Positions 39,717 to 50,440 are shown, counted from the stretch's first letter. The stretch: 64,000 bases of DNA from Acidocella sp. KAb 2-4 (GCF_020567705.1 NZ_JAJDJU010000003.1:1-64000), one strand, 5' to 3'. The notes: a model not told the origin generated them from the letters alone. Made by a program: numbers and translations.

Positions 39717-40925
39717 TCAGATTTCCAGCAGCAGGCGGCGGGGGTCTTCCAGCGTCTCCTTGACGCGCACCAGGAAGGAGACGGCCTCGCGCCCGTCGAT
39801 GATGCGGTGGTCGTAGGACACGGCCAGATACATCATCGGGCGGATCACCACCTGCCCGTTGATCGCCACCGGGCGCTCCTGGATCTTGTGCATGCCCAGA
39901 ATGGCCGATTGCGGCGGGTTGATGATCGGGGTGGACATCAGCGAGCCGTACACGCCGCCATTGGTGATGGAGAAGGTGCCGCCGGAAAGTTCTTCCAGCT
40001 TCAGCGTGCCTTCCTTGGCGCGCTTGGCGAAACCGGCGATCTCGGCCTCGATCTGGGCGATGCTCTTCTGGTCGGCATCGCGGATCACCGGCACTACCAG
40101 GCCCGAGGCGCCGCCGACGGCGATGCCCATGTGCACGAAGTGCTTGTAGACGATGTCTTCACCGTCGATCTCGGCGTTCACCGCCGGGAATTCCTGCAGC
40201 GCCGCGCACACCGCCTTCACGAAGAAGCCGTTGAAGCCCAGGCGGATGCCCTTGTGCTTCTTTTCAAAGGCGTCCTTGTACTCGGTGCGCAGGCCGATGA
40301 TCGCGCTCATATCCACCTCGTTGAAGGTGGTGAGCATGGCGGCGGTGTTCTGCGCGTCCTTCAGGCGGGCGGCGATGGTCTTGCGCAGGCGCGTCATGCG
40401 CACGCGCTCCTCGCGCACATCCGGCACGCGCGCGGCCTTCGGCGCCGGGGCGGCCGGGGCGGCGGCGGGCTTGTTCAGGAATTCCAGCACATCGCCCTTG
40501 GAGACGCGGCCATCCTTGGCGGTGCCCTGGATGGCGCCGGCAGGGATCTTGTTCTCCTCGATCAGCTTGGCGGCGGCGGGCAGCGGGGCGGCACCGGGGC
40601 GGGCGACCGGGCCCGGAGCGGCCTGCGGCGCATGCACGCCCGCGGCGGCGACCGGCGCCGGGGTGGCCTGCTGGCCGGTGGCGGTGGCGCCCACATCGAT
40701 GCGCCCGAGCAGCGCGCCCACCTCGACCTCGGCGCCTTCCGGCGCCACGATCTCGGTTAGCACGCCGGCTTCCGGCGCGTTGACCTCCACGGTCACCTTG
40801 TCGGTTTCCAGCTCCACCACCGGCTCATCGGCGGCAACAGCCTCACCAGCCTGCTTCATCCAGCGGGCAATGGTCGCGGTGGTCACGCTCTCGCCCAGGG
40901 TGGGGACTTTGATATCGGCGGCCAT
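39717..40925 (-). CDS. odhB: 2-oxoglutarate dehydrogenase E2 (dihydrolipoamide succinyltransferase)
   Basis: 402 residues. N-terminal lipoyl domain with the lipoylated Lys in [11 protein letters not shown] (near 43), an Ala/Pro-rich linker, the peripheral E1/E3-binding region ([34 protein letters not shown]), and the catalytic domain with [26 protein letters not shown] and the active-site [14 protein letters not shown] (His and Asp). It transfers succinyl groups to CoA. It follows sucA by 50 bp. No lpd gene is seen next to it. Confidence 0.97.
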   Translation of the reverse strand: MAADIKVPTLGESVTTATIARWMKQAGEAVAADEPVVELETDKVTVEVNAPEAGVLTEIVAPEGAEVEVGALLGRIDVGATATGQQATPAPVAAAGVHAPQAAPGPVARPGAAPLPAAAKLIEENKIPAGAIQGTAKDGRVSKGDVLEFLNKPAAAPAAPAPKAARVPDVREERVRMTRLRKTIAARLKDAQNTAAMLTTFNEVDMSAIIGLRTEYKDAFEKKHKGIRLGFNGFFVKAVCAALQEFPAVNAEIDGEDIVYKHFVHMGIAVGGASGLVVPVIRDADQKSIAQIEAEIAGFAKRAKEGTLKLEELSGGTFSITNGGVYGSLMSTPIINPPQSAILGMHKIQERPVAINGQVVIRPMMYLAVSYDHRIIDGREAVSFLVRVKETLEDPRRLLLEI

Positions 40926-40975
40926 GGCTACTCCTGCTTAACTAACTTTTTGAAATCGCGATTATGTCAGATTGA

Positions 40976-43834
40976 TCAGACGCTCAACGCCTCGTTGACC
41001 AGCGCGGCCTGTTCGGCGGCGTGGATTTTGGCCAGACCCGTGGCGGGCGAGGCCGCCGCGACGCGGCCGACATAGCGGGGGCGCTTGGCGGCGAGGTCGA
41101 GCTTGGCGAGCACGCTTTCGAGCTTGCGGTCGAGGAAGTGCCAGCCGCCCATGTTCTCCGGCTCCTCCTGGCACCACACCAGTTCGGCGTTTTTGTAAAC
41201 GCCCAGCGCGGCCTTCAGGTTCTTCACTGGGAGCGGATAGAATTGCTCCAGGCGCAAGATGGCGACATCCTTGATCCCGCGCTCGCGGCGCTCGGCCAGC
41301 AGGTCGTAATAAACCTTGCCGGAGCACAGCACGACGCGCTTGACCTGCTCGGCCGGCAGCAACTCGTCGGTTTCGGGGATGACGAAGCGGAAGCTGGAGC
41401 CTTCGGCCATCTCGCTCAGGCTGGAGACGCAGAGCTTGTGGCGCAGCAGGGATTTCGGCGTCATCAGCACCAGCGGCTTGCGGAAGTTCCGCTTGAGCTG
41501 GCGGCGCAGCGCGTGGAAGTAGTTGGCCGGGGTGGAGACGTTGCACACCGTCATGTTGTGCTCGGCGCAGAGTTGCAGATAGCGCTCCAGCCTGGCGGAG
41601 GAGTGCTCCGGCCCCTGGCCTTCATGGCCGTGCGGCAGCAGCATCACCAGCCCGCACATGCGCAGCCACTTGGTCTCGCCCGAGGCGATGAACTGGTCGA
41701 TCAGCACCTGCGCGCCATTGGCGAAGTCGCCAAACTGGGCTTCCCACAGCACCAGCACGTTCGGGTCGGCCACGGCATAGCCGTATTCGAAGCCCAGCAC
41801 ACCGTATTCCGAGAGCAGCGAGTTGAAGATCTCGATATGCGCCTGGCCGGGGCGGATGTTGTTGAGGGGGGTGTATTCGTTCTGGTTGGTCTGGTCGATC
41901 AGCACCGCATGGCGCTGCGAGAAGGTGCCGCGCTGGCAATCCTCGCCCGAGAGGCGCACGCGGTGGCCGTCCAGCATCAGCGTGCCGAAGGCCAGCGCCT
42001 CGCCGGTCGCCCAGTCGATCCCCTCGCCGGTCTCGATCATCTGCTTCTTGGCGTCGAGCTGGCGGGCGATCTTCGAGTTGACGTCGAAATTCTCCGGCGC
42101 CCGGGAGATGGCGGCGCCAACCTCCTTGAGCTGCGCCAGCGGCGCCGCGGTGGCGGCCTCCTGGCGCTCGGCCTCTTCGTCAGCCTGCTTCAAACCGGCC
42201 CAATGGCCTTCCAGCCAGTCGGCCTTGTTCACCTTGTAGTTCTTGGCGGCTTCGAAGGCGTCTTCGAGCGTCTTGGTGTATTCATCCACCATCGCCTTCG
42301 CCTCTTCGGCGCTCACGCTGCCCTCGCGCGCCAGGGCCTCGGCATAGAGGGCGCGCGTGGTCTTCAGCGCCTTGATGGCCTTGTACATGATCGGCTGGGT
42401 GAACGCCGGCTCTTCATTCTCGTTATGGCCGTGGCGGCGGTAGCAGACGAGATCGATGACCACGTCCACCGCGAATTCCTGGCGGAACTCGGCGGCCAGG
42501 CGGGCGGCGAACACCACCGCCTCCGGATTGTCGCCGTTCACGTGCAGGATCGGGGCTTGGATCGCCTTCGCCACGTCGGTGCAGTACAGGCCCGAGAAGG
42601 CGTGCGCCGGGACGGTGGTGAAGCCGATCTGGTTGTTGACGACGAGATGGATGGAGCCGCCGGTGCGGTAGCCGATGAGCTGGCTCATCGCCAGCGTTTC
42701 ATACACCAGGCCCTGGCCGGCGAAGGCGGCGTCGCCATGCATGATGATGGCCATGGCGGATTTGCGGGTGCGGTCGCCCATCATGTCGAGGCGGGCGCGG
42801 ATCTTGCCGACCACCACCGGGTCCACCGCTTCGAGATGCGAGGGGTTGGGTTGCAGCGACAGATGCACCTTGTGGCCGTCGATCACCAGGTCGGTCGAGG
42901 TGCCGAGATGGTATTTCACGTCGCCCGAGCCCTGCACGTCCTCGGGCTTGGCGGCGCCGCCGCTGAACTCGGAGAAGAGCTGCACCAGCGGTTTCTTGAC
43001 GATGTTGACCAGCGTGTTGAGGCGGCCGCGATGGGGCATGCCGATGGCGATCTCGCGCACGCCACCCTGGGCGGCGGTCTCGATGATCGCGTGCAGCGCG
43101 GGGATGGTGCTCTCGCCGCCCTCAAGCCCGAAGCGCTTGGTGCCGACGAAGCGGCGCTGGCAGAAATTCTCGAACGAATCAGCCTCGGTGAGCTGGTTCA
43201 GGATCTTGGCCTTGGCCTTGGCGTTGAAGGCGTTGAGCCAGGGCGCGCCCTCGATCCGGCGCTGGATCCAGCTTTTCTGTGCCGGGTCCTGGATGTGCAT
43301 GAACTCGACGCCGATCTGCCCGCAATAGCATTTGCGCAGCGCGGCGATGACCTCGCGCAGCGTCGCGGTCTCGAAGCCGAGGACGCCGTCGAGGAAGATG
43401 GGGCGGTCAAGATCGCTCGGTTGGGTGAAGCCATAGGTGGCCGGGTCCAGCTCCACGTGGTGGCGCTGCGGCTTCAGGCCCAGCGGGTCGAGCTGCGCCT
43501 CGAGATGCCCGCGCACGCGATAGGCGCGGATCAGCATCAGGGCGCGGATAGAGTCGAGCGTGGCGGCCCGGGTCTCCGCGGCGGAGGCGCTGGGCTTGGC
43601 CGGCTGGACCGCACCCTCAACCTCGTTGGTGACAAAAGCGGTGGGGCGGGGAGCCCAGGACGCGCCGGTGGCATCCATCAGAATGGAGCGCGTCTCGTCA
43701 TCCAGCGCGGCGAACAGAGCGGCGAAATCCGGATCAACGGAATTGGGCGCCTCGACCCATTTGGCATAAAGCTGGGCGATGAACTGGGCGTTCGCGCCAT
43801 TCATCGCAGTGGCAATCACATCTACACCGGCCAT
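40976..43834 (-). CDS. sucA: 2-oxoglutarate dehydrogenase E1 component
   Basis: 952 residues, thiamine-diphosphate enzyme that decarboxylates 2-oxoglutarate. Landmarks: N-terminal QFIAQLYAKWVEAPNSVDPDF, AYRVRGHLEAQLDPLGL, GMPHRGRLNTLVNIVKKPL, HGDAAFAGQGLVYETLAMSQL with the metal-binding DAAF region, VNNQIGFTT, YRRHGHNENEEPAFTQP, and the C-terminal E1 region GHEGQGPEHSSARLERYLQLC. ATG 43834 follows AGAGGAACAGGT. With odhB it forms one unit. Confidence 0.97.
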   Translation of the reverse strand: MAGVDVIATAMNGANAQFIAQLYAKWVEAPNSVDPDFAALFAALDDETRSILMDATGASWAPRPTAFVTNEVEGAVQPAKPSASAAETRAATLDSIRALMLIRAYRVRGHLEAQLDPLGLKPQRHHVELDPATYGFTQPSDLDRPIFLDGVLGFETATLREVIAALRKCYCGQIGVEFMHIQDPAQKSWIQRRIEGAPWLNAFNAKAKAKILNQLTEADSFENFCQRRFVGTKRFGLEGGESTIPALHAIIETAAQGGVREIAIGMPHRGRLNTLVNIVKKPLVQLFSEFSGGAAKPEDVQGSGDVKYHLGTSTDLVIDGHKVHLSLQPNPSHLEAVDPVVVGKIRARLDMMGDRTRKSAMAIIMHGDAAFAGQGLVYETLAMSQLIGYRTGGSIHLVVNNQIGFTTVPAHAFSGLYCTDVAKAIQAPILHVNGDNPEAVVFAARLAAEFRQEFAVDVVIDLVCYRRHGHNENEEPAFTQPIMYKAIKALKTTRALYAEALAREGSVSAEEAKAMVDEYTKTLEDAFEAAKNYKVNKADWLEGHWAGLKQADEEAERQEAATAAPLAQLKEVGAAISRAPENFDVNSKIARQLDAKKQMIETGEGIDWATGEALAFGTLMLDGHRVRLSGEDCQRGTFSQRHAVLIDQTNQNEYTPLNNIRPGQAHIEIFNSLLSEYGVLGFEYGYAVADPNVLVLWEAQFGDFANGAQVLIDQFIASGETKWLRMCGLVMLLPHGHEGQGPEHSSARLERYLQLCAEHNMTVCNVSTPANYFHALRRQLKRNFRKPLVLMTPKSLLRHKLCVSSLSEMAEGSSFRFVIPETDELLPAEQVKRVVLCSGKVYYDLLAERRERGIKDVAILRLEQFYPLPVKNLKAALGVYKNAELVWCQEEPENMGGWHFLDRKLESVLAKLDLAAKRPRYVGRVAAASPATGLAKIHAAEQAALVNEALSV

Positions 43835-43966
43835 ACCTGTTCCTCTTGTTTCCAATGTGCCCGCCCGGCGAGGCGGCGGACCGGAGAACCCCTGGCGGCA
43901 CGGCGGTGGCTCTCCCTCCGGCGCCGCATATAAGCCACTCGGCTTGTGATACCGTTACCCAAGTTA

Positions 43967-44020
43967 AAGGGGCAGGGTTGTCCGCCGCGCATGATGGCGC
44001 TGGCGTTTTCCCTGCCCCTT
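43967..44020 (-). terminator. Terminator-like hairpin after sucD
   Basis: AAGGGGCAGGG (43967-43977) and CCCTGCCCCTT (44010-44020) form a perfect 11-bp stem with a 32-nt loop. On the minus strand it follows the sucD stop and is followed by TTTAACTTG, so sucCD and sucA-odhB are probably separate transcripts. Confidence 0.55.
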
Positions 44021-44027
44021 CAAGTGT

Positions 44028-44903
44028 TTAGCCCTTGAGGGCCTTGACCATCGTGCTGCCCAGCGACGACGGCGAGTCAGCCACCAGGATGCCGGCCTCC
44101 TTCATCGCCGCGATCTTGGCGGCGGCGGTATCCTTGCCGCCCGAGATCACCGCGCCGGCATGGCCCATGCGGCGGCCCGGAGGCGCCGTGGCGCCGGCGA
44201 TGAAGCCGACGGTCGGCTTCTTGATCTTGTGGCGGGCCAGGAACTCAGCCGCGTCGATCTCGGAGGGGCCACCGATCTCGCCGATCATGATGATCGCTTG
44301 GGTCTCGTCGTCGTGCAGGAACATGTCCAGCACCTCGATGAAGTCGGTGCCCTTCACTGGGTCGCCGCCAATGCCCACGCAGGTGGACTGGCCGAGGCCC
44401 GCGGCGGTGGTCTGCGCCACGGCCTCATAGGTGAGCGTGCCGGAGCGCGAAACGATGCCGATGGAGCCGCGCTTGTGGATGTGGCCCGGCATGATGCCGA
44501 TCTTGCACTCATCCGGGGTGATCACGCCCGGGCAGTTCGGCCCGATCAGGCGGGACTTGGAGCCGGAGAGGGCGCGCTTGACCTTCACCATGTCCAGCAC
44601 CGGGATGCCCTCGGTGATGCACACGATCAGCTCGACCCCGGCGTCGATCGCCTCCAGGATGGAGTCGGCGGCGAAAGGCGGCGGCACGTAGATGGCCGAG
44701 GCATTCGCCCCGGTCACGGCCACGGCCTCGCCCACGGTGTTGAACACCGGCAGGTCGAGATGCTTGGTGCCGCCCTTGCCGGGGGTCACGCCGCCGACGA
44801 CCTTGGTGCCGTAGGCCAGCGCCTGCTCGGAGTGGAAGGTGCCCTGAGCGCCGGTGAAGCCCTGGGTGATGACCTTGGTGTCCTTGTTAACGAGAATGGC
44901 CAT
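44028..44903 (-). CDS. sucD: Succinyl-CoA synthetase alpha subunit
   Basis: 291 residues. CoA-binding Rossmann part with [30 protein letters not shown] and [42 protein letters not shown]; the phosphorylated His is in [15 protein letters not shown]-type context near the C-terminus. It pairs with SucC to make succinate and a nucleoside triphosphate. Its ATG shares one base with the sucC stop (TAATG). Confidence 0.97.
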   Translation of the reverse strand: MAILVNKDTKVITQGFTGAQGTFHSEQALAYGTKVVGGVTPGKGGTKHLDLPVFNTVGEAVAVTGANASAIYVPPPFAADSILEAIDAGVELIVCITEGIPVLDMVKVKRALSGSKSRLIGPNCPGVITPDECKIGIMPGHIHKRGSIGIVSRSGTLTYEAVAQTTAAGLGQSTCVGIGGDPVKGTDFIEVLDMFLHDDETQAIIMIGEIGGPSEIDAAEFLARHKIKKPTVGFIAGATAPPGRRMGHAGAVISGGKDTAAAKIAAMKEAGILVADSPSSLGSTMVKALKG

Positions 44904-46099
44904 TACGCGGCTTCCTTCACGGCTTTGACGATTTTCTCAGCGGCATCGGCCAGGTTGTCGGCCGGGATGATCGGCAGGCCGGACTTGGCCATGATATCCT
45001 TGCCGAGCTGCACGTTGGTGCCCTCGAGGCGCACCACCAGCGGCACGGAGAGCGAAACCTCGCGCGCCGCCGCGATCACGCCCTCGGCGATCACGTCGCA
45101 GCGCATGATGCCGCCGAAGATGTTAACCAGGATGCCTTCGACGTTGGGGTCGGAGAGGATGATCTTGAACGCCGCGGTCACGCGCTCCTTGGTGGCGCCG
45201 CCGCCGACATCGAGGAAGTTCGCCGGCTCGGCGCCGTAGAGCTTGATGATGTCCATGGTCGCCATGGCCAGGCCCGCGCCGTTGACCATGCAGCCGATAT
45301 TACCGTCGAGCGCGACATAGGAGAGCGAGTGCTTGCCGGCCTCCAGCTCCTTCGGGTCTTCCTCGCCCTCGTCGCGCAGCGCCTCGATCTCGGGGTGGCG
45401 GTAAAGAGCGTTGTCGTCGAAGGATACCTTGGCGTCGAGCGCGTAGATTTCGCCGGCGCCGGTCACGACCAGCGGGTTGATCTCGATGATCGCCGCATCC
45501 AGCGCCACATAGGCGTTGTACATGGCGGTGACGAATTTGGTGAAGGTGGCGATCTGCTTGCCTTCCAGGCCCAGGCCGAAGGCCAGCTTGCGGGCGTGGA
45601 AGCTGGAGATGCCGGAGGCCGGGTCAACCGGCGCGCGCAGGATCTTCTCGGGGTGGTGCTCGGCGACCTCCTCGATCTCCATGCCGCCCTCGGTGGAGGC
45701 CATGATCACGATCTCGGAGACCGCGCGGTCGATCAGCAGGGAGAGGTACAGCTCACGCTTGATGTCGCAGCCCGCCTCGACATAGACGCGGCGCACCAGG
45801 CGGCCGGCGGCGCCGGTCTGCTTGGTGATCAGCGTGTGGCCGATCATCGCGCTCGCGGCGTCCCGCACTTCGTCCAGGCTCTTGGCCAGGCGCACGCCGC
45901 CCTTGCCGTTCGGGTCGTCCTTGAACTTGCCAGCGCCGCGGCCGCCCGCATGGATCTGCGACTTCACGACATAAACGGGGCCGGGCAGTTTCTTGGCCGC
46001 TTCCACGGCTTCCTCGGGCGTCCAGGCGACATGCCCGTCGAGAACCGCGACGCCATAGGCTTTCAGCAGTTCCTTGCCCTGATATTCATGTATGTTCAT
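44903..46099 (-). CDS. sucC: Succinyl-CoA synthetase beta subunit
   Basis: 398 residues. ATP-grasp fold beginning [78 protein letters not shown], and [39 protein letters not shown] are diagnostic. It carries the nucleotide site; GTP or ATP preference is not resolved here. Upstream of sucD in a coupled pair. Confidence 0.97.
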   Translation of the reverse strand: MNIHEYQGKELLKAYGVAVLDGHVAWTPEEAVEAAKKLPGPVYVVKSQIHAGGRGAGKFKDDPNGKGGVRLAKSLDEVRDAASAMIGHTLITKQTGAAGRLVRRVYVEAGCDIKRELYLSLLIDRAVSEIVIMASTEGGMEIEEVAEHHPEKILRAPVDPASGISSFHARKLAFGLGLEGKQIATFTKFVTAMYNAYVALDAAIIEINPLVVTGAGEIYALDAKVSFDDNALYRHPEIEALRDEGEEDPKELEAGKHSLSYVALDGNIGCMVNGAGLAMATMDIIKLYGAEPANFLDVGGGATKERVTAAFKIILSDPNVEGILVNIFGGIMRCDVIAEGVIAAAREVSLSVPLVVRLEGTNVQLGKDIMAKSGLPIIPADNLADAAEKIVKAVKEAA

Positions 46100-46223
46100 T
46101 TACGTTCAGCCTACCTGTTTCTGGAGGTTAAAAAGGGGCGTCGCGGGGGTGCTACTCCCATTCGCCAGGGCGGGCAAGCACTCTGCTGCATTGCGAAGGC
46201 GCAGGCCCGGAGACGTATGCATT

Positions 46224-47378
46224 TTAGGTCAGGTGGGGCAAAGCGAGGTAGGTTTCGCTCTGCATTTCCTCCAGGCGCGAGGCCGTGCGCTCGAAGATTC
46301 GCGCGCCTTCGCCGGAGCGGTAAAGCTCGTCCGGATAGGCGGTGGCGGAGGCGTAGAGCTTGACCCGGTGCTCGTACAGCGCGTCGACCAGCGTCACGAA
46401 ACGGCGCGCTTCGTCGAAATTATCGGGCGAGAGGCGGGGGATGCCGTCGATCACCAGCGTGTGGTAATGCGTCGCGAGGGTCAGATAATCGCCCGGGCCG
46501 AGCGGTACGCCGCACAGGGCATGAAAGTCAAACCGCGCCGTCCCGGCCGCGGCCAGCGGCACGGTCAGGCTGCGGCCCTGGATCAGCAGCGAGGCGCTGC
46601 GCACGGTTTCACCCTCGGTGAGGGTGGCGAAGATCTGGTCGAGCGCGGCATCGGCCCGGCTATCAGCGGGCACGTACCAGGCGCGCATCCCGTGCAGGCG
46701 TCCGCGCCGGTAATCCTGGGCCGATTCCAGCACCAGCACGTCGAGCTTCTGTTTGATCAGGGCAATGAAGGGCAGGAAGGCGTCGCGCCCTGGTTTGCCC
46801 TTATAAAGGTCGTCCGGCAGCGTGTTGGAGGTGGCGACCACCACCACCTGCCGGGCGAACAGCGCCTCGAACAGCCGCCCCAGGATCATCGCGTCGACGA
46901 TGTCGTGGACCTGGAATTCGTCGAAGCAGAGCAGCGCGGCCTCGGCGGCGATCTCGTCGGCCAGGGGCGGGATGGGGTCGGAAATATCCGGATTCGCGCG
47001 CTTGATGGCGTGGAAGCGCCGGTGCGTCTGCTGCATGAAATCGTGGAAATGGATGCGCTTCTTGCGCGGCACGTCGGCGGCCTCGAAGAACAGGTCCATC
47101 AGCATGGACTTGCCGCGCCCGACCTCACCGACGATATACAGGCCGTTCGGATGGTCCTGCACGTCTTCCACCGGCTTGCGGCGCAGCAGGCGGCCCAGGA
47201 AGCCGCTCGTGCCCGCGCTGATTCTGGGGGCGGGGTCGTAGCCGCGCAGCTTGGCCCACAGATCCTGCAAATGCTCGGCGGCGGCCGCCTGCGCGGGGTC
47301 GTAGACCAGATTGCCCGCGGCGATGCGGGCGCGATAGGCCGGAATCACCCCGGTCGTGGTGGGAGAGGCGCTGGACAT
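46224..47378 (-). CDS. zapE: Cell division protein ZapE (AFG1-like ATPase)
   Basis: 384 residues. Walker A in GLYIVGEVGRGKSMLMDLFF, the RIHFHDFMQQTH segment, Walker B ALLCFDEFQVHDIVDAMILGRLF, and VVVATSNTLPDDLYKGKPGRDAFLPFI are the AFG1/ZapE markers. The protein acts on late cell division and respiratory protein turnover in various bacteria. ATG 47378 (MSSASPTTT) gives the normal N-terminus but has no good Shine-Dalgarno sequence. It is divergent from the 2OG oxygenase gene. Confidence 0.9.
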   Translation of the reverse strand: MSSASPTTTGVIPAYRARIAAGNLVYDPAQAAAAEHLQDLWAKLRGYDPAPRISAGTSGFLGRLLRRKPVEDVQDHPNGLYIVGEVGRGKSMLMDLFFEAADVPRKKRIHFHDFMQQTHRRFHAIKRANPDISDPIPPLADEIAAEAALLCFDEFQVHDIVDAMILGRLFEALFARQVVVVATSNTLPDDLYKGKPGRDAFLPFIALIKQKLDVLVLESAQDYRRGRLHGMRAWYVPADSRADAALDQIFATLTEGETVRSASLLIQGRSLTVPLAAAGTARFDFHALCGVPLGPGDYLTLATHYHTLVIDGIPRLSPDNFDEARRFVTLVDALYEHRVKLYASATAYPDELYRSGEGARIFERTASRLEEMQSETYLALPHLT

Positions 47379-47494
47379 GCCGGGCGGATACTGCAACGCT
47401 TGGTGTCGAGCAACACGCGGGCCCCCGCGCTCGCGCAAGGGTGATGCGGCGGTTTCAACGGCGCGGTGGCGCGCCAGGACGGGATTGAACACGG

Positions 47495-48139
47495 ATGCAA
47501 CCGATGGATGTACTGGATTTCGAGGCGCTGCGCGCGGCGGCGGTCTCCGCCGAGCCGTTCACGCATATCGTGCTGGAGCGCTTCGTGAAGCCCGCGGCGC
47601 TGCGGGCGGTGTTCAAGGACCTTCCGCCAATGAAGGGGCGCGGCAGCTTTCCCATCGAGGCGCTGAAACTCGGCCCCGCCGCCCGTGCCGCTATTGCCGG
47701 GTTGGAGAGCGATGAGTTCCGCGCCATCGTGGCGGAAAAATTCGGGCTCGACCTCAAGGGCGCGCCGCACATGGTCACGCTGCGCGGCAATTCCGGCGCG
47801 CAGGACGGGCAGATCCACACCGATTCCTCGGCCAAGCGGGTGACGATCCTGCTTTATCTCAACCCCAGCGACGGCGCCGCCTGGGCGCGCCAGGAGGGCT
47901 GCCTGCGCCTGCTGCGCGGCCCGCAGAACCTGGAAGACTACGCCGCCGAGGTGCCGCCGGTGGATGGCACGCTGCTGATCTTCCCCAACGGTCCCACCAC
48001 TTGGCACGGGCATAAGCAATATGTCGGCCAGCGCTACGTGGTGCAGATGAACTACATGACCACCAGCGCGAAGGCGAAGGCGGAGATGCGCCGGCATCAC
48101 CTCTCCGCCCTGGTCAAACGCCTGACCCGCGCGGCATGA
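47495..48139 (+). CDS. 2OG-Fe(II) oxygenase family protein
   Basis: 214 residues, jelly-roll dioxygenase of the SM-20/prolyl-hydroxylase type. Fe ligands fit H-x-D in GQIHTDSSAKRVTILLYLN and a distal H in TTWHGHKQYVGQRYVVQMNYM; the following Arg (GQRYV) would hold 2-oxoglutarate. Substrate unknown. It starts at ATG 47495 with overlapping promoters to zapE likely, and precedes pgsA on the same strand by 67 bp. Confidence 0.8.
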   Translation: MQPMDVLDFEALRAAAVSAEPFTHIVLERFVKPAALRAVFKDLPPMKGRGSFPIEALKLGPAARAAIAGLESDEFRAIVAEKFGLDLKGAPHMVTLRGNSGAQDGQIHTDSSAKRVTILLYLNPSDGAAWARQEGCLRLLRGPQNLEDYAAEVPPVDGTLLIFPNGPTTWHGHKQYVGQRYVVQMNYMTTSAKAKAEMRRHHLSALVKRLTRAA

Positions 48140-48206
48140 GATTGACCCGCGCGGCCTCGCCGTTTGGCGGTTTCGCGCGCGGAAAATCCCGTCTAGTGTA
48201 ACGGCG

Positions 48207-48788
48207 ATGCTGACTGACCTGCCCAATGTGCTGACCTTGTCGCGGATCGCCGCGATCCCGCTGCTGGTGTTGCTGGCGGCGCTGCGCGCGCCCGTGGCCG
48301 ACATGCTGGCCGCGCTGGTGTTCACCCTGGCGGGGATCACCGATTATCTCGACGGCTATCTGGCCCGCGAGCGCCAGCAGCTCTCCGATTTCGGCCGCAT
48401 GCTGGACCCGATCGCCGACAAGTTGCTGGTCGGCGCCACGCTGATGGCGCTGGTGGGGTTCGCGCGGCTGCCGGCGCTGGGGTTGTATCCGGCCATTGTC
48501 ATCATGCTTCGCGAGATTCTGGTCTCGGGTCTGCGCGAATATCTGGCCGAGATCCGAGTCGGCCTGCCGGTGACCAAGCTGGCCAAGTGGAAGACAGGGG
48601 TGCAGATGGTGGCGCTTGGGATGTTGCTGCTGGGCGGCGATGGCGCGCGCGTGCTGGGGCTGGGCGTTTTGCCCATGGGCTGGCTGGGCGGCACGCTGCT
48701 GTGGCTGGCGGCGGCGCTCACGCTCATCACGGGCTGGGATTATCTCACCGCCGGGCTCCGCCATGCCGGCATCAGCGCCGACGCCTGA
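48207..48788 (+). CDS. pgsA: CDP-diacylglycerol-glycerol-3-phosphate 3-phosphatidyltransferase
   Basis: 193 residues, multi-pass membrane enzyme for phosphatidylglycerol synthesis. The CDP-alcohol phosphotransferase motif D-x2-DG-x2-AR-x8-G-x3-D-x3-D is complete in ITDYLDGYLARERQQLSDF followed by GRMLDPIADK. The opening LPNVLTLSRIAAIPLLV is typical. No overlap with the next lipoprotein gene (27 bp apart). Confidence 0.95.
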   Translation: MLTDLPNVLTLSRIAAIPLLVLLAALRAPVADMLAALVFTLAGITDYLDGYLARERQQLSDFGRMLDPIADKLLVGATLMALVGFARLPALGLYPAIVIMLREILVSGLREYLAEIRVGLPVTKLAKWKTGVQMVALGMLLLGGDGARVLGLGVLPMGWLGGTLLWLAAALTLITGWDYLTAGLRHAGISADA

Positions 48789-48814
48789 GCCCGCGCCGGA
48801 TTATTCGAGGAGAC

Positions 48815-49192
48815 ATGAGTTTGCGTAAATCCCTGGCTCTGGGCCTGCTGCTGGTGTTGTCCGGCTGTGTCAGCGAGCGGCATTTCGCGAGGGATTCGCT
48901 GTGGCCGTTCGGCGACCCCAACGCCCCGCCCGCGACCAGCGAGACGGCGCAGCGCGCGCTCGGCCATGACGTGGCGATGACACCGCTCCAGCCCCAGCCG
49001 GGCAATGTCTGGCCCGGCCCGGTGCAGCCGATGCCGACGCTGAGCCAGGTGCAGAAATATGCCAACATGCCGCTGGGGCAGGGCTACACGCCGTCCATGC
49101 CCTCGCCCTATCCGCCCGGGCAGCAGCCGCCCGGCGCCGCGCCCGGCAATGGCCCGGCGACGCCGGCCGCGCCGGTGAAACCGGCCAGCTAG
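48815..49192 (+). CDS. Small Pro-rich lipoprotein
   Basis: 125 residues. Signal peptide with lipobox LSGC (Cys near 18: LVLLLVLSGC-type context), so it is probably anchored to a membrane. The mature part is Pro/Gly/Ala-rich with no conserved domain and likely unstructured. GAGGAG sits seven bases before the ATG. It lies between pgsA and moaD with short spacing, so it may be cotranscribed. Function unknown. Confidence 0.75.
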   Translation: MSLRKSLALGLLLVLSGCVSERHFARDSLWPFGDPNAPPATSETAQRALGHDVAMTPLQPQPGNVWPGPVQPMPTLSQVQKYANMPLGQGYTPSMPSPYPPGQQPPGAAPGNGPATPAAPVKPAS

Positions 49193-49444
49193 ATGCACGT
49201 GCTCTATTTCGCCTGGCTGCGCGAGAAGATCGGGCTGGCCGGAGAGGACCTCACCCCGCCGCCCGGCGTCGTCACGGCGCGCGAGCTGCTGCGCCATCTC
49301 GCCGCGCGCGGCGGCGGCTACGGCGCGGCCTTTGCCAATGAGGCGGTGATCCGCTGCGCGCTGGACCAGGAATTCGTGCCGCTCGATACGGCGCTGGGGC
49401 AGGCGGTGGAGATCGCTTTCTTTCCGCCGGTGACGGGGGGATGA
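49193..49444 (+). CDS. moaD: Molybdopterin synthase sulfur carrier subunit
   Basis: 83 residues, ubiquitin-like fold starting MHVLYFAWLREKIG and ending in the activated GG (PPVTGG). The thiocarboxylated C-terminus gives sulfur to molybdopterin. It starts directly after the lipoprotein stop and overlaps moaE by 4 nt (ATGA, 49441-49444), as expected for partners. Confidence 0.95.
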   Translation: MHVLYFAWLREKIGLAGEDLTPPPGVVTARELLRHLAARGGGYGAAFANEAVIRCALDQEFVPLDTALGQAVEIAFFPPVTGG

Positions 49445-49914
49445 GGGGCCGGATCGCCGTGCAGGAGGCCACGTTCGACGTGAACGCCGAGCTGGCCGCG
49501 CTGAGCGCCACGGGGGTGGGCGGGCTCGCCAGCTTCATCGGCGTGGTGCGTGGCGGCAACGGGCTGAGCGCGCTGCGGCTGGAGCATTACCCCGGCATGA
49601 CCGAGCGGGAGTTGGCGCGTCTGGCGGATGCCGCCTGCGCGCGCTGGGCGCTGCGGGGCTGCACCATCATCCACCGGGTCGGGCGGCTGGAGCTGGGCGC
49701 GCCGATCGTGCTCGTGGCCACGGCCAGCGCCCACCGGGCCGACGCGCTGGCCGCCACTGCCTTTCTTATCGACCAGTTGAAGACCGGCGCGCCATTCTGG
49801 AAATCCGAGGAATTTGCCGATGGCTCGCATCGCTGGGTGGCGGCGCGGGACGCCGATGAGGCCGCCGCCGCCGCGTGGCGGCAGGATTTGCCCCCGCCGC
49901 CGGAGCCGCTATAG
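49441..49914 (+). CDS. moaE: Molybdopterin synthase catalytic subunit
   Basis: 157 residues. Marks: [80 protein letters not shown] and the catalytic Lys region with [11 protein letters not shown]. It forms the MoaD2-MoaE2 complex for molybdenum cofactor synthesis. No other moa genes are nearby. Confidence 0.95.
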   Translation: MRGRIAVQEATFDVNAELAALSATGVGGLASFIGVVRGGNGLSALRLEHYPGMTERELARLADAACARWALRGCTIIHRVGRLELGAPIVLVATASAHRADALAATAFLIDQLKTGAPFWKSEEFADGSHRWVAARDADEAAAAAWRQDLPPPPEPL

Positions 49915-49924
49915 GAGCGCCACC

Positions 49925-50440
49925 ATGGACCTTAAAGATCATATTCGCGCCATCCCGGATTTCCCCAAGCCGGGGATCCTGTTCTACGACATCTCGACCC
50001 TGCTGCGGCACGCCGATGCCTGGCAGGTGGCGATGGGCCGGATGGCAAATGTCGTGCGCGCCTATCACCCCACCGTGCTGGCTGGGTTGGAGAGCCGCGG
50101 CTTTCTGCTCGCCGCGCCGCTGGCGCTGAAGCTGGGCTGCGGCTTTGTCATGCTGCGCAAGCCGGGCAAGCTGCCGGGCGCGACGGTGGGGCTCGATTAC
50201 GCGCTGGAATACGGGTCCGACCGGATCGAGATCCAGGCCGACGCGGTGGAGCCGGGCGCGCGCGTGGTGGTGGTGGATGATCTGCTGGCCACTGGCGGCA
50301 CCATGGGCGCGGGCATCAAGCTGCTGCAAAACGTGGGCGCCGAGGTGGTGGCCGCGGCGGCGTTGATCGAGCTGACCTTCCTGGGCGGGCGCGGCAAGCT
50401 GGATGTGCCGGTTGAAGCGCTGATCCAGTACGATCATTGA
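49925..50440 (+). CDS. apt: Adenine phosphoribosyltransferase
   Basis: 171 residues. [19 protein letters not shown] is the family N-terminus, [20 protein letters not shown] and [11 protein letters not shown] the base/PRPP loop region, and the PRPP-binding motif is [14 protein letters not shown]. It salvages adenine to AMP. ATG 49925 follows TAGGAG and gives the normal length. Confidence 0.96.
   Translation: MDLKDHIRAIPDFPKPGILFYDISTLLRHADAWQVAMGRMANVVRAYHPTVLAGLESRGFLLAAPLALKLGCGFVMLRKPGKLPGATVGLDYALEYGSDRIEIQADAVEPGARVVVVDDLLATGGTMGAGIKLLQNVGAEVVAAAALIELTFLGGRGKLDVPVEALIQYDH

Noticed and set aside
41021-43933. A 970-codon open frame on the plus strand opposite sucA
   Set aside because: It is the mirror of GC-rich codon use in sucA, with low-complexity Ala/Gly/Leu/Arg sequence and no ribosome-binding site or domain.
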